A DNA stretch of 64,000 bases from an uncultured Anaeroplasmataceae bacterium. GTDB lineage: Bacteria; Bacillota_I; Bacilli_A; Acholeplasmatales; Anaeroplasmataceae. The position numbers and the translations under genes are program-made. Where the stretch lies: NCBI GenBank assembly GCA_934229535.1, contig CAKQDS010000005.1, positions 1-64,000 of the forward strand. The letters are read 5' to 3'. The notes below the pieces were generated by a model, which saw nothing but the letters and a program-made list of their open reading frames with translations, was not told where the DNA came from and made no database searches. Positions 1 to 8,625 of the stretch are shown here, one piece after another (within the stretch, counting starts at the first letter, position 1; the number at the start of each line of letters is the position of its first letter).

Positions 1-252
1 ACAGAAATAATATGTGAACATGAATATGTAATAATCGATTATAATAAAAATAATATAAGTAATGTAACATATTTTAATAAAGAAGAAAGAACTAAAAATA
101 TTGTAATAGGTATAGCAGGAGTTCATAATAAAGTATTTACTAAATTGTTATCGCAAAAAGGAGATTTTTGGCTAAGGATATTATTAGAAAATGTCTTTAC
201 TGCTGGATTCAAATTAACCAATGCATTAATAAAACCATATTTTATGATTTAG
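1..252 (+). CDS. C-terminal end of a hypothetical protein (5' truncated by window)
   Basis: An open frame runs from base 1 to a TAG at 250-252 (83 residues visible) and ends one base before the next ATG, so the two genes are probably co-transcribed. The visible part begins mid-protein, has a mixed polar stretch and ends with a moderately hydrophobic segment (FWLRILLENVFTAGFKL). I do not recognise the family. The start lies outside the window. Confidence 0.6.
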   Translation, partial: TEIICEHEYVIIDYNKNNISNVTYFNKEERTKNIVIGIAGVHNKVFTKLLSQKGDFWLRILLENVFTAGFKLTNALIKPYFMI

Positions 253-253
253 G

Positions 254-697
254 ATGATTGAAAGTATGCGTAGATATTTATATTCTAATTTATTAAGAAT
301 AACATTTAGTTCGTTTTTGATAATTTTTATTATACCTTCATTGCTTTACTTTATTTGTTCTTTGTTAATTAATAAAATTTTAAATATTGTAAGTTTAGTA
401 GTGATTCTTTCTTGTTTGTTACTGCGAATTTTACTTGAATTGGTGATATTTGTGTTAAACAAGAAAGCAAAGAATGGTATTGTTTTTTATGAAGGGAAAA
501 TTCTATATAAAAGTAGAACTTTCTTTTCCAATGATGTAAGCATTAAATATTTTAAATTATATATATCAATCATAGATCCAAGTTTGGAAATTCCTAAAGT
601 ACATATAAATGGAAATAATTTATCTGTGACATGTTACCTTTCAAAAAAAGATATAAAGAAAGTTAATACACTGAATTTCAAAATAAAAAAAATATGA
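254..697 (+). CDS. Small two-helix membrane protein, unknown function
   Basis: 147 residues. Two hydrophobic helices (about residues 14-40 and 44-68) are followed by a soluble beta-rich tail of about 75 residues that starts KNGIVFYEGKILYKSR. This layout, two helices then a small beta domain, resembles bacterial PH-like (bPH) membrane proteins, but that is inference from topology only. The start ATG sits one base after the upstream stop. The gene ends in TGA, one of only two genes in the window to do so. No specific function can be assigned. Confidence 0.5.
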   Translation: MIESMRRYLYSNLLRITFSSFLIIFIIPSLLYFICSLLINKILNIVSLVVILSCLLLRILLELVIFVLNKKAKNGIVFYEGKILYKSRTFFSNDVSIKYFKLYISIIDPSLEIPKVHINGNNLSVTCYLSKKDIKKVNTLNFKIKKI

Positions 698-774
698 TGG
701 ATTAATAGAAATATGATGTCTGCAAGAAAATTCAATATATTGATTTTAATATATAACCAAAAGCCTATGGTTTT

Positions 775-924
775 ATGTCAAAGGGAAATGGTGGTGTAGT
801 AGCATTGTCTGATTTAATTATAGGTGCGATAACTTGAGGAGTATTTTGTGGTATAACTTATATTTCTTCCTCAAAAGCACTTGAAAATGTAATAAATAAT
901 AAGCTGGTTTGGGATAATATTTAA
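775..924 (+). pseudogene. Short remnant with in-frame TGA, phage- or membrane-like
   Basis: From the ATG at 775 a coherent frame reads MSKGNGGVVALSDLIIGAIT, meets TGA at 835-837, and continues GVFCGITYISSSKALENVIN to a TAA at 922-924. A glycine/serine N-terminus followed by a hydrophobic segment spanning the TGA suggests a decayed small membrane protein. Tryptophan would fit at the TGA position, but nothing shows that it is read that way. The rest of the 698-975 gap holds only the promoter of the next gene. Confidence 0.3.
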
Positions 925-933
925 GTTAATTGA

Positions 934-961
934 TTGCTTTAATCATAACAAGTGATATAAT
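934..961 (+). promoter_or_regulatory. Promoter for the FakA-like small gene
   Basis: TTGCTT (934-939) and TATAAT (956-961) are separated by 16 bp, about 24 bp ahead of the ATG at 985. An alternative -35 (TTGATT, 930-935) gives a 20-bp spacer. Confidence 0.55.
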
Positions 962-984
962 TAGGCTATGGAAGGATGATAGCT

Positions 985-1236
985 ATGATAGAATATCGAT
1001 ATGATACTCAGCTTTTAATTGAGGGGGAAAATTTAAGTGAGGAAAAAATAACTGATTATTTTAATACTCATTTTAAAGGAGATTGCTTACTTGCTGTTGG
1101 TGATGAGGATTTAATTAAAATTCATTATCATACCAATGAGCCTTGGAAGGTACTTGAATATTGTAGTACTCTTGGCGAAATTTATGATATTGTTGTTGAA
1201 GATATGATTAGACAATCAAAGGGTCTTAAGGGCTAA
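985..1236 (+). CDS. Stand-alone FakA/DhaL-type C-terminal domain protein
   Basis: 83 residues from ATG 985 (GGAAGG at 970-975 gives a 9-nt spacing; the ATG at 976 abuts it). The protein opens with EYRYDTQLLIEGENLS and contains GDCLLAVGDEDLIKIHYHTN and a closing VEDMIRQSKG. These match the C-terminal domain of the fatty-acid kinase subunit FakA (YloV family), where the pattern GDSLVVVGD...KVHVHTN...ENM is typical. The kinase (DhaL) part and middle domain are absent, so it cannot be a kinase by itself. It could be a free-standing regulatory or partner domain, or a relic kept under its own promoter. Family assignment is fairly firm, role unknown. Confidence 0.6.
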   Translation: MIEYRYDTQLLIEGENLSEEKITDYFNTHFKGDCLLAVGDEDLIKIHYHTNEPWKVLEYCSTLGEIYDIVVEDMIRQSKGLKG

Positions 1237-1252
1237 GAGCTTTGTTGCGACA
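1234..1252 (+). repeat. Partial copy of hairpin repeat (left arm only)
   Basis: 19 bp identical to positions 4628-4646, the left half of the hairpin repeat found complete at 4628-4681 and 6453-6499. The right arm is missing here, so this copy cannot fold as the others do. It starts two bases before the stop codon's last base at 1236. Confidence 0.6.
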
Positions 1253-1283
1253 GTTTTATTACATTTTTTAAAAAAAATATTGA

Positions 1284-1311
1284 TTGACTTTTTTTAAAAT
1301 TATCTTATAAT
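1284..1311 (+). promoter_or_regulatory. Strong sigma-A promoter for the secreted protein at 1361
   Basis: TTGACT (1284-1289), 16-bp spacer, TATAAT (1306-1311). Transcription would begin near 1318, which rules out the in-frame ATG at 1310 and supports the start at 1361. Confidence 0.8.
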
Positions 1312-1360
1312 GAAGGTGAAGAAACAAAAAAACGCATTGAAAAGAGAAGGAGTAAATACA

Positions 1361-3388
1361 ATGAAAAAAGTGCTTTTTTGTTTTATATTTTTTATGCTAT
1401 GCTTTTTAAATTTTAATGTTTATGCTAAAGAAATTGGCACTGAATACGAAAAATATACAGGACAAGCTCTAAGTGATGATTATGAAATGTCGGATGATGG
1501 AATTTCAACATGTGGAGCAATTATAGTTGATCCTGGCATGGGTGGATCAAGTGATGATGAATTTGAAATGAATGATTCTTTTGATACGGCTACCAATGTT
1601 ACTAATTTAATGTACTTTAGTGGAAATATGGGAAGCTTTGAAAAGTATTTATCAATTGCAAATCATAGTAATGGAAATTCTGATAAGGACTATTTTTATT
1701 TTGAAAATAATTATTATTGCAAAACTTTTAGCATTTCCATTTCTACTGATAGCTTTGTAAAATATAATCTATCATTATATAGTGTTCAAGGTAGGCAATA
1801 TGTACTTGTAAAATCAACTGATGAGGCTATTAATTATACCAATTTTGAATGTGGGGCTTATGTATTAAGGGTGGTATTCACTAATAATACGCAAGCGAAT
1901 TATAAGCTAAGTTTCAATTGTGAAAAAACCACATATAAAGCAAATCAGTCAGAATTATCTGCAACTAGCATATATGATGGTATAACTAAAAATTTTAAGA
2001 TAAGTAGTAGATGGAATTATTTTAAGTTTTATCCAAACAAAACAGGACAATTTAAAATTGAATTCGATTATGAGCATATAGAAAATTTTGAAATATATGA
2101 ATATGTTACATATAATAATTTTTCTAGTGGAACAAAGAAGCTTAATTATGATATCAATAATAGAAAGTCTGAAGTTAATTTATTTCAAGCAAATAAATCA
2201 GCAAATAGAATGTTAAATCCAGATAGTAATACAGGATATTATATTTGCTTTACAGCAAAAAAATTTGGTGATTCTTATTTTAAAATCGAATATAATGATG
2301 TAAGATATTGTGATTATACTAGATTATTAGAAAAACATGAACGTGATTATTTATTTCCAATTGATGATTTATCAATATTTACAACTATATATGATAAAAA
2401 TAATATTGAATGTAATTCAAGTGAAATAGTAAGATTCGATGTTTTAACAAAAGATTTTTCATCTGGTAATGAAAAATATGATAAAGTATTTGGAGGAACA
2501 AATGTTCAATCAATTAAAAAAAGCTCGCCAAATGATAATAACAGTAACAATCCATTAATTGGTTCAATAAAAAATCATACTACAATTATGAGGTTTGCAT
2601 CGCTTGATTATACATATGATGAAGAAACAAATTATGAAGATTCTGTTATAGTTAATTATGCTCGAATAGCTTTGATAGAAGATGTAAATGGACAAAGTGT
2701 AGATTTATATACTGCGTTATTGATGAATTACAAATACTTATATGATTATTATAGTAATACATTATATTTATTAACAATTGAATCTACTATTTCGTTAAAT
2801 GATTTTGAATATTTTACTTATTCAACTAAAAATGTTGGAATTGAACAAGCAAAAATTGATGTTGTTAATAATTCTAATACAGAAGCTGAATATTATGCTG
2901 CTTTATCAAATGTAAGAAAAGATATTGCTGATGAAGTAATTGGAACTATTATGAGTTTGAATTCTATAACTAAACTTTTGTATTATAATTATGAAACATT
3001 CGATAAAATTTTATATTGCACTACCGACTACACAAAAAAAGCATATTATGGTGAATATTATAAAGATGATGACATCTACAAAGTTATGGAAGATAAAACT
3101 TCTGGAAGTCCATACATTGGTTCTTATAGTAGACTAACAAATTTTAGTTATAGTTATAATAATATTATGAATATTTCTAATCCTGTTTCACCGTATTATC
3201 CAAATGTCTTTTATTCTAATAGTAATGATTCTTTATATTTAATACATTATAAATTTAAATCAAATATAAACATATTTTTTGGTGATCTTAAATATGAATT
3301 ATCTTTCAGCATCAAATTTAAGTCATTAAATGGAGAAAATTATAAATTTAATAATAAATTTGAAAGGGGCTATTTTAATGAAAAATAA
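1361..3388 (+). CDS. Large secreted protein with PPC-like beta domains
   Basis: 675 residues from ATG 1361, chosen because AGAAGGAG lies just upstream and the promoter is at 1284-1311. A signal peptide (MKKVLFCFIFFMLCFLNFNV, cleavage probably after YA) directs secretion. An acidic region DEFEMNDSFDTATN followed by DKDYFYFEN resembles pre-peptidase C-terminal (PPC/FlgD-like) beta-sandwich domains; a second such segment follows around residues 195-310 (LSATSIYDGITKNFKI, then WNYFKFYP). The rest is Tyr/Asn-rich with no recognised catalytic motif, no LPXTG and no C-terminal helix. It overlaps the next gene by 11 bp, so the two are translated together. Function unknown; a surface or extracellular binding protein is likely. 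Confidence 0.65.
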   Translation: MKKVLFCFIFFMLCFLNFNVYAKEIGTEYEKYTGQALSDDYEMSDDGISTCGAIIVDPGMGGSSDDEFEMNDSFDTATNVTNLMYFSGNMGSFEKYLSIANHSNGNSDKDYFYFENNYYCKTFSISISTDSFVKYNLSLYSVQGRQYVLVKSTDEAINYTNFECGAYVLRVVFTNNTQANYKLSFNCEKTTYKANQSELSATSIYDGITKNFKISSRWNYFKFYPNKTGQFKIEFDYEHIENFEIYEYVTYNNFSSGTKKLNYDINNRKSEVNLFQANKSANRMLNPDSNTGYYICFTAKKFGDSYFKIEYNDVRYCDYTRLLEKHERDYLFPIDDLSIFTTIYDKNNIECNSSEIVRFDVLTKDFSSGNEKYDKVFGGTNVQSIKKSSPNDNNSNNPLIGSIKNHTTIMRFASLDYTYDEETNYEDSVIVNYARIALIEDVNGQSVDLYTALLMNYKYLYDYYSNTLYLLTIESTISLNDFEYFTYSTKNVGIEQAKIDVVNNSNTEAEYYAALSNVRKDIADEVIGTIMSLNSITKLLYYNYETFDKILYCTTDYTKKAYYGEYYKDDDIYKVMEDKTSGSPYIGSYSRLTNFSYSYNNIMNISNPVSPYYPNVFYSNSNDSLYLIHYKFKSNINIFFGDLKYELSFSIKFKSLNGENYKFNNKFERGYFNEK

Positions 3389-4622
3389 AGATAACGATGA
3401 AATGAAAAAAGCTTTTAAAATATGGATTCCTTTGGTAATTGTTGGTACAATTTTTTTATTAGCTTTATTTATCCCTATATTAGTTATTAAATTTAATGCT
3501 GTTAATAACAAAATAAAGGATGCATTTTATAAACCAATTTTAAGCCATTATAGTGATGTTTATGAATTTGATGGTTATTATGAGGATACACCTGATAAAA
3601 CTAAAAAATATTTATTTAATTGGAAGAATAAGGAAATATATTATTCATTTAAATATAAAAAATCATTTGATGTAAATGAATGGTTTGATTTTGAAATTAT
3701 TAATGATAAGGAAGTATATATTTCTAGATATAGAAGTGATTCTAAATTTATTAAAATTCCTGAAAGTGTTAAAATTGATGGTAAAAAATATATTGTAACT
3801 GGAATAAAAGAAAATGCTTTTGTTTTTAGAAATTCAACTTATTATTTAAATATATTTTCATATAATAAGTTGAATGATTATAGAGGCTTATTAGAAAAAG
3901 AAAAAGAAATTTGTATTGTAGGAAATAAAAATATTAAGTTTTTAGAAGATAATTGGATTAATTTTCCAAGAATAAATATGTTTATGTTCCCGAATTTAAA
4001 ATATTTAGGAAATGGCGATTATTCAATAAGCTATTTTAATTTGAATAATAATCTTGAAACAGCTTATATGAGAAATTTTGTAAGATCAAATTTTGATGGT
4101 GAAATGAGAAAAGATAAGCTATACATTGGTGATAATTTAAAATTTATTGAATATACGAAGGATGATTTGGCATCCATTAAAAATAATTATGATCTTTATA
4201 ATAATGGTATTTATTCATATTTTGGTGGGCTAAATATTGATATATCATCTAAAAACAAATATTATACAATAGAAAACAATATTTTATATTCAAAAGATTT
4301 AAAAAAAGTTTATGCAGTTTTACCAAAAGATGGTGAATTCAATTTTAATAATGATATTGAAGAACTATTACCTTTTTCGTTTTGCTATAATTATTTTAGA
4401 AGCATCTTGAATTTTAATGGTAAAATTAATAAAATAAACAAATATGTATTTAGTGGTACATATTGCTCTATTAATTTTAATGAAGTTGAAATATTAGAAG
4501 GGGAATTATTTTTCAATACGGCTTTGACTTTATATGTTAGTGTTGCAAAGGGATTAAATGTTAGTGAAAATGCTAATAATATAGATGCTAATATGCTTTG
4601 TCGTCTTGAAATTATAAATTAA
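3378..4622 (+). CDS. Membrane-anchored BspA-type repeat protein
   Basis: 414 residues from ATG 3378 (AAAGGGG at about 3363-3369), overlapping the upstream stop by 11 bp. A short charged N-terminus precedes one transmembrane helix (IWIPLVIVGTIFLLALFIPI), leaving a large extracellular part. The segment KFIKIPESVKIDGKKYIVTG followed by IKENAFVFRNS is a typical BspA-type leucine-rich repeat unit (IP..V.IDG..Y.VTGI...AF); later parts read as degenerate versions. Such proteins mediate adhesion in other gut bacteria, but the repeats here are few and worn. Ends directly before a strong terminator. Confidence 0.6.
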   Translation: MKNKDNDEMKKAFKIWIPLVIVGTIFLLALFIPILVIKFNAVNNKIKDAFYKPILSHYSDVYEFDGYYEDTPDKTKKYLFNWKNKEIYYSFKYKKSFDVNEWFDFEIINDKEVYISRYRSDSKFIKIPESVKIDGKKYIVTGIKENAFVFRNSTYYLNIFSYNKLNDYRGLLEKEKEICIVGNKNIKFLEDNWINFPRINMFMFPNLKYLGNGDYSISYFNLNNNLETAYMRNFVRSNFDGEMRKDKLYIGDNLKFIEYTKDDLASIKNNYDLYNNGIYSYFGGLNIDISSKNKYYTIENNILYSKDLKKVYAVLPKDGEFNFNNDIEELLPFSFCYNYFRSILNFNGKINKINKYVFSGTYCSINFNEVEILEGELFFNTALTLYVSVAKGLNVSENANNIDANMLCRLEIIN

Positions 4623-4627
4623 ATGGT

Positions 4628-4681
4628 TAAGAGCTTTGTTGCGACAAAATGTTTGTTTTGTTGCAATGAAGTTCTTTTTTT
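4628..4681 (+). terminator. Long hairpin terminator, copy A of a dispersed repeat
   Basis: Left arm 4628-4647 and right arm 4654-4674 pair over about 20 bp with two G-U pairs around loop TGTTTG; a seven-T run follows to 4681. It terminates the 1361-4622 pair. Bases 4636-4681 are identical to 6453-6498, and 4628-4646 to 1234-1252. Confidence 0.8.
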
Positions 4682-4850
4682 AGAAAAAAGCGCATAGTTT
4701 TCATTTATAAAAAGTAAAATTATTGATTTTAAATAAAAAATGCATATAATAATTATGAATAGTAATGAGAATTGTACAACTTAGAAAAAGTTTTAACCAA
4801 TGCACAATTGTGGCAAGTATGTACAACTCATTTTTTTATTATGATTACAT

Positions 4851-6161
4851 TTATTTAATATATTTTAATAGAAATTCACATACACCGATGATTATAAATC
4901 CTTTTTCATCTCTTGTTTCTTTAATTGGTTTATTTATAACAATAATTTTTTGTATTTGATCATTAAGAGCTATATATGGCTTTAATTCTCTATTTTGTGT
5001 TACTTCATTGGAATAATCATCACAAACCTGAATATAATACATTCTATTTCCCTTTATGGCCAAAAAATCAATTTTCAATGTTTTTCTTATTGTCTTGTTA
5101 TTTAAATCTTTTTCAAAAGAATCAAATGTTCCAACATTCACTTTGTAGTCATTATATATAAGCTCGTTATAAACAACGTTCTCTAGCAATTTACCTGTGT
5201 CTGAATAAATAAAATTTAATCGCGCATTACGAAGTCCAGTATCGATGTAGTAATATTTTTTCGTTGATGTAATGATTTTTTTTCCCTTCAAATCATATCT
5301 AAATGCTTCTGACAGGATAAATGAATCTAGAAATGAGTTTATATAGGCATTCACTGTATCTGAATCTATCTTATTATTAGTTTTTGCTTTGTAGAGATTT
5401 GCGATTCTTTCTGAGTTAATTAAATCACCGACACAAGTGGCAAGCATTGTACAAATTTCATCTAATGCCTCACGTTTTCTAATTTTATGTCGCTCGATGA
5501 TATCCTTTAAATAGGTGGTTTCAAACAATTCCTTTAGATAATTTTCTTTTTCAATTCCATCCTTTAGTATTGCAAGAGGCATACCACCATACATCATGAA
5601 GTCATTTATTAATAAATTCTCATTATCTTTTTTGTATTTGCAAAATTCTTCAAATGATAATGGAAGGATGCGAATATTTGTAGCTTTGTCTCTAAATTGA
5701 GTCACAATATCAGTTGATAGCATTTTTGAGTTACTTCCTGTGACATACAAATCAATGTTTTCGTTTGATGCTAAATCTAAAATAACATCAACGAAACTAA
5801 TAATTTCACTATCTTTTGAAGTCGCTTTTATATGTTTACCTTCTGTTAAAGCTAAGTTTACAATTGAATAGACTTCCTGAATTTCATCTAAAATAACATA
5901 ATAAAATTTATCTTTATTTTTTGTTTGATTTAGTACATATTCATATAAATAAATAGGATCTCTATAAAAAGCATTGGATATTTTTGTTAGATCAAGAATG
6001 ATGATATTTTCGTTTGGAACGCCAGATGCGATTAAATATTTCTTATAAATTGTATTTAACAAATATGATTTTCCGCATCTTCTTATTCCTGTGATTACCT
6101 TTGGAAAACCATTTTGCTTTGAATTGATTAGCAAATTCAAATATTTAGTTCTTTCTATCAT
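4851..6161 (-). CDS. AAA_14 / DUF4143 family ATPase
   Basis: 436 residues from ATG 6161 on the minus strand, preceded by GAGG seven bases upstream; ten further residues are possible if an upstream ATG at 6191 were used. Walker A is GIRRCGKS (residues 25-32), Walker B is YYVILDEIQ, sensor-like VTGSNSKMLS follows, and the C-terminal DUF4143 region contains YYYIDTGLRNA and a nuclease-like LKIDFLAI. These are the hallmarks of the AAA_14/DUF4143 family, common multi-copy genes in gut Bacillota and Bacteroidota with no settled function. It has its own promoter with twin operator-like repeats and lies between two copies of a 46-bp hairpin repeat. The 4683-4850 gap downstream shows no clear terminator. 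Confidence 0.85.
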   Translation of the reverse strand: MIERTKYLNLLINSKQNGFPKVITGIRRCGKSYLLNTIYKKYLIASGVPNENIIILDLTKISNAFYRDPIYLYEYVLNQTKNKDKFYYVILDEIQEVYSIVNLALTEGKHIKATSKDSEIISFVDVILDLASNENIDLYVTGSNSKMLSTDIVTQFRDKATNIRILPLSFEEFCKYKKDNENLLINDFMMYGGMPLAILKDGIEKENYLKELFETTYLKDIIERHKIRKREALDEICTMLATCVGDLINSERIANLYKAKTNNKIDSDTVNAYINSFLDSFILSEAFRYDLKGKKIITSTKKYYYIDTGLRNARLNFIYSDTGKLLENVVYNELIYNDYKVNVGTFDSFEKDLNNKTIRKTLKIDFLAIKGNRMYYIQVCDDYSNEVTQNRELKPYIALNDQIQKIIVINKPIKETRDEKGFIIIGVCEFLLKYIK

Positions 6162-6177
6162 AATAATCCTCGTTTCT

Positions 6178-6273
6178 GTGAAACTCCACATTTTTACCGA
6201 TTACATTATAACATTTGATTTGATTTTTTTCAAACATAATCGCTTTTTTTGTGGAATTCCACATTTTTACCGA
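6178..6273 (-). promoter_or_regulatory. ATPase promoter bracketed by two operator-like repeats
   Basis: On the minus strand TTGAAA (6228-6233) and TATAAT (6205-6210) are 17 bp apart. Two copies of the 16-bp sequence TCCACATTTTTACCGA (6185-6200 and 6258-6273, as read on the plus strand) flank the promoter, one beyond the -35 and one beyond the -10. Each copy ends in a palindrome: GTGGAATTCCAC (6251-6262, perfect) and GTGAAACTCCAC (6178-6189, imperfect). This is a classic two-site repression layout, possibly autoregulatory; the regulator is not known. Confidence 0.65.
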
Positions 6274-6452
6274 ATAGGCTTAATTTGGATTGATTAAAAT
6301 TTGCCTCTTATGATTGCTAACTTGTTTATAATGAGGCTCTTTCTACTAATAATTTAAAATAATGATTCAAATGAACTTAATTTGTGATTGTAAAAAAGCA
6401 TATGCTGTTTTGAAAAGAAGAAAGAATTTTGTTTATTAATCATAAGGGGGAC
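6274..6452. other. Gap without a recognisable gene
   Basis: About 180 bp upstream of both flanking transcription units. I see only a weak hairpin (GCCTC near 6303, GAGGC near 6331) followed by a T/C-rich stretch and no credible reading frame. Confidence 0.4.
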
Positions 6453-6499
6453 TTGTTGCGACAAAATGTTTGTTTTGTTGCAATGAAGTTCTTTTTTTT
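6453..6499 (+). repeat. Hairpin repeat copy B (terminator-like)
   Basis: Identical over 46 bp to 4636-4681, including the paired arms and the T run (here nine T). It has no obvious upstream gene to terminate on the plus strand and sits just ahead of the oxidoreductase gene's -10 element (TATAAT, 6515-6520), so it may insulate that operon or be a relic of the insertion of the ATPase gene. Confidence 0.7.
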
Positions 6500-6514
6500 T
6501 AGGTTGATTTAAGG

Positions 6515-6520
6515 TATAAT
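6515..6520 (+). promoter_or_regulatory. -10 element for the oxidoreductase/aconitase X operon
   Basis: Perfect TATAAT, 43 bp upstream of the chosen ATG. The -35 region falls inside the T run of hairpin repeat B and is not a good match to TTGACA. Confidence 0.5.
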
Positions 6521-6562
6521 TTAAATGTGGTAAGCGTTTTTAGGAAAGGAATGAGTATTAAA

Positions 6563-8617
6563 ATGAATGAAAAATATAGTCCGCTTTTTACACCTTGGAA
6601 GATTGGAAACGTCGAAATAAAAAATAGAATTGTGCTTACATCAATGGGAGGAACATCATTATTTGGTTGGATGGAGCCTCATCATTTTGATAAAGAAGCT
6701 GCAAATTTTTTATTAGAGAGAGCTAAAAACAATGTTGGTTTAGTACTGCCTGGTATTGCTCCTATTAGAAATGTTTTATTTGGTAGATGGTTATATCAAA
6801 ATAAGCATATGTTCAAGGAATTAAAGAAATATATGGAGGAGTTTCATAAGACAGGAGCAAAGCTTTTTGTCCAGCTAACTGCAGGCTTTGGTAGATCATT
6901 TACTATTAGTCCAATGATGGAGCATATGTATACTAATCCTGTGCTTAGAGTTTTAGCTAAGCCTGTAATTAATCTTGATAGATTGACAGCTTCATCTAGT
7001 CCAAATCCAAATCGTTGGTCTGATAAGGTTCCATCACGTGCCTTAACCATTAAAGAAATTCATAAAATGATTGATGGATTTGCCAAAACAGCTAAGCTAT
7101 GTATGGAGGCTGGTGTTGATGGAGTTGAAATTCATGCTGTTCATGAAGGCTATTTACTTGATCAATTTACAATGAAATATACTAATCAAAGAACTGATGA
7201 ATATGGTGGTAGTTTTGAAAATAGATATCGCTTCCCTGTAGAAATTGTTAAAGCAATTAAAAAGGAATGTGGTAATGACTTTCCAGTTTCTTTAAGATAT
7301 TCAGTGGTTTCTAAAACTAAGGGCTTTAGAATGGGAGCTTTACCTGGTGAAGAATATACTGAGGTTGGTCGTGATATGGAGGAAAGCATTAGAGCTGCAA
7401 AGTATTTAGAGGAAGCTGGATATGATATGCTTAATGCGGATAATGGTACATATGATGCCTGGTATTGGTCTCATCCACCTGTATATATGCCTAGCAATTG
7501 TAATTTAAATGATGCAATTGAAATTAAAAAATATGTAAATATTCCGGTTGTTTGTGCAGGAAAGATGACTCCTGATGTTGCTTCAAAAGCAATAACTAAT
7601 GGTGAGATTGATGCTATGGGTGTAGCAAGACAATTTTTAACTGACCCTAAATGGGTAACAAAGCTAATTAATGGTGAGCCCGAGGCTATTATGCCTTGTA
7701 TTAATTGTCATAATGCTTGCTTTACAATGTGTCATTATAATGGAACAAGTAATGATCAATCATTGTCAGATGTTGCTGGTATGGCAAGATGTGCCCTAAA
7801 TCCTATGACAATGCAATCAAAAAAATACAAAATTGTTAAGACTAAAAAGCCACTTAATATTGCTATTGTAGGTGCAGGAATTGGTGGCCTTGAGGCTGCA
7901 AGAGTTTTAAAAATGCGTGGTCATAATGTTATAGTTTATGAAAAAAGCGATAAAATTGGTGGAGTATTTAATGCGGCAGCTGCGCCATCTTTTAAGGTTC
8001 ATGATAAGGAATTATTAAAATGGTATGAGCGTGAGATAAAGCGTTTAGGTATTGAAATTAAATTTAATACAGTAGTTAATGATATTAATTCATTAAAGGC
8101 TGATAAGGTTATAATTGCAACAGGAGCTAAGCCTAAAAATATTCCTATTAAGGGTATTGAAAACACTATTGAGGCTTGTGAATATTTATTGAATAAGAAA
8201 GATGTTGGCGAAAGGGTTTGTGTAATTGGTGGAGGCTTAACTGGCTGTGAAATTGCTTATGATTTATATTTAAAGGGTAAGAAGCCAATTATTGTTGAAA
8301 TGAAAAATGATTTAATTGCTGCTAAAGGTGTTTGTCTTGCTAACTCATCATATTTAAGAGAATTCTTTGCTTTAAATAAGGTTGAGGTACATTTAAATAC
8401 TAAAACAAAGGAAATTAAAAACAATGCCGTTTTAATTGAGGATAAGGATGGAAATGTGGAAGAAATTGTAGTTGATAGTGTCATTAGATCAATCGGCTAT
8501 AATCCTACACCTCTTGCAAAGCCTAGTAAAAAGGTATATTTAGTTGGTGATTGTAATGGTGTTGGTAATTTAAGAACTGTAATTTGGCGAGCATGGGATG
8601 TCGCTATGAAGATGTAG
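6563..8617 (+). CDS. OYE-like Fe-S flavoprotein (2-enoate / 2,4-dienoyl-CoA reductase type)
   Basis: 684 residues from ATG 6563; AGGAAAGGA lies upstream, and an ATG at 6551 abuts that site, so the start is probable rather than certain. An N-terminal FMN TIM barrel (SPLFTPWKIGNVEIKNRIVL, then EIHAVHEGYLLDQF and DEYGGSFENR) is followed by a 4Fe-4S cluster region PCINCHNACFTMC with a further Cys at ARCALNP. The C-terminal third has a dinucleotide fold (IAIVGAGIGGLEAARVL) and a second one (VCVIGGGLTGCEIAYDL), as in FadH and BaiCD/2-enoate reductases. It would reduce an activated C=C bond using NAD(P)H. The stop is eight bases before the aconitase X large subunit, implying a shared pathway. Substrate unknown. 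Confidence 0.8.
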   Translation: MNEKYSPLFTPWKIGNVEIKNRIVLTSMGGTSLFGWMEPHHFDKEAANFLLERAKNNVGLVLPGIAPIRNVLFGRWLYQNKHMFKELKKYMEEFHKTGAKLFVQLTAGFGRSFTISPMMEHMYTNPVLRVLAKPVINLDRLTASSSPNPNRWSDKVPSRALTIKEIHKMIDGFAKTAKLCMEAGVDGVEIHAVHEGYLLDQFTMKYTNQRTDEYGGSFENRYRFPVEIVKAIKKECGNDFPVSLRYSVVSKTKGFRMGALPGEEYTEVGRDMEESIRAAKYLEEAGYDMLNADNGTYDAWYWSHPPVYMPSNCNLNDAIEIKKYVNIPVVCAGKMTPDVASKAITNGEIDAMGVARQFLTDPKWVTKLINGEPEAIMPCINCHNACFTMCHYNGTSNDQSLSDVAGMARCALNPMTMQSKKYKIVKTKKPLNIAIVGAGIGGLEAARVLKMRGHNVIVYEKSDKIGGVFNAAAAPSFKVHDKELLKWYEREIKRLGIEIKFNTVVNDINSLKADKVIIATGAKPKNIPIKGIENTIEACEYLLNKKDVGERVCVIGGGLTGCEIAYDLYLKGKKPIIVEMKNDLIAAKGVCLANSSYLREFFALNKVEVHLNTKTKEIKNNAVLIEDKDGNVEEIVVDSVIRSIGYNPTPLAKPSKKVYLVGDCNGVGNLRTVIWRAWDVAMKM

Positions 8618-8625
8618 GTGAAAGT

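Noticed and set aside
835..837. TGA read as tryptophan in this organism
   Set aside because: All long conserved genes use TGG for Trp and are uninterrupted, and two genes do end at TGA. Rarity of TGA is noted as a finding, recoding is not claimed.
1310..1360. Longer start for the secreted protein at 1361
   Set aside because: The ATG at 1310 overlaps the -10 hexamer of the promoter, so it would not be transcribed, and it would hide the signal peptide.
4765..4959. 64-codon plus-strand frame at the 3' end of the ATPase
   Set aside because: Mostly antisense to the ATPase, lacks a ribosome site and resembles no protein.
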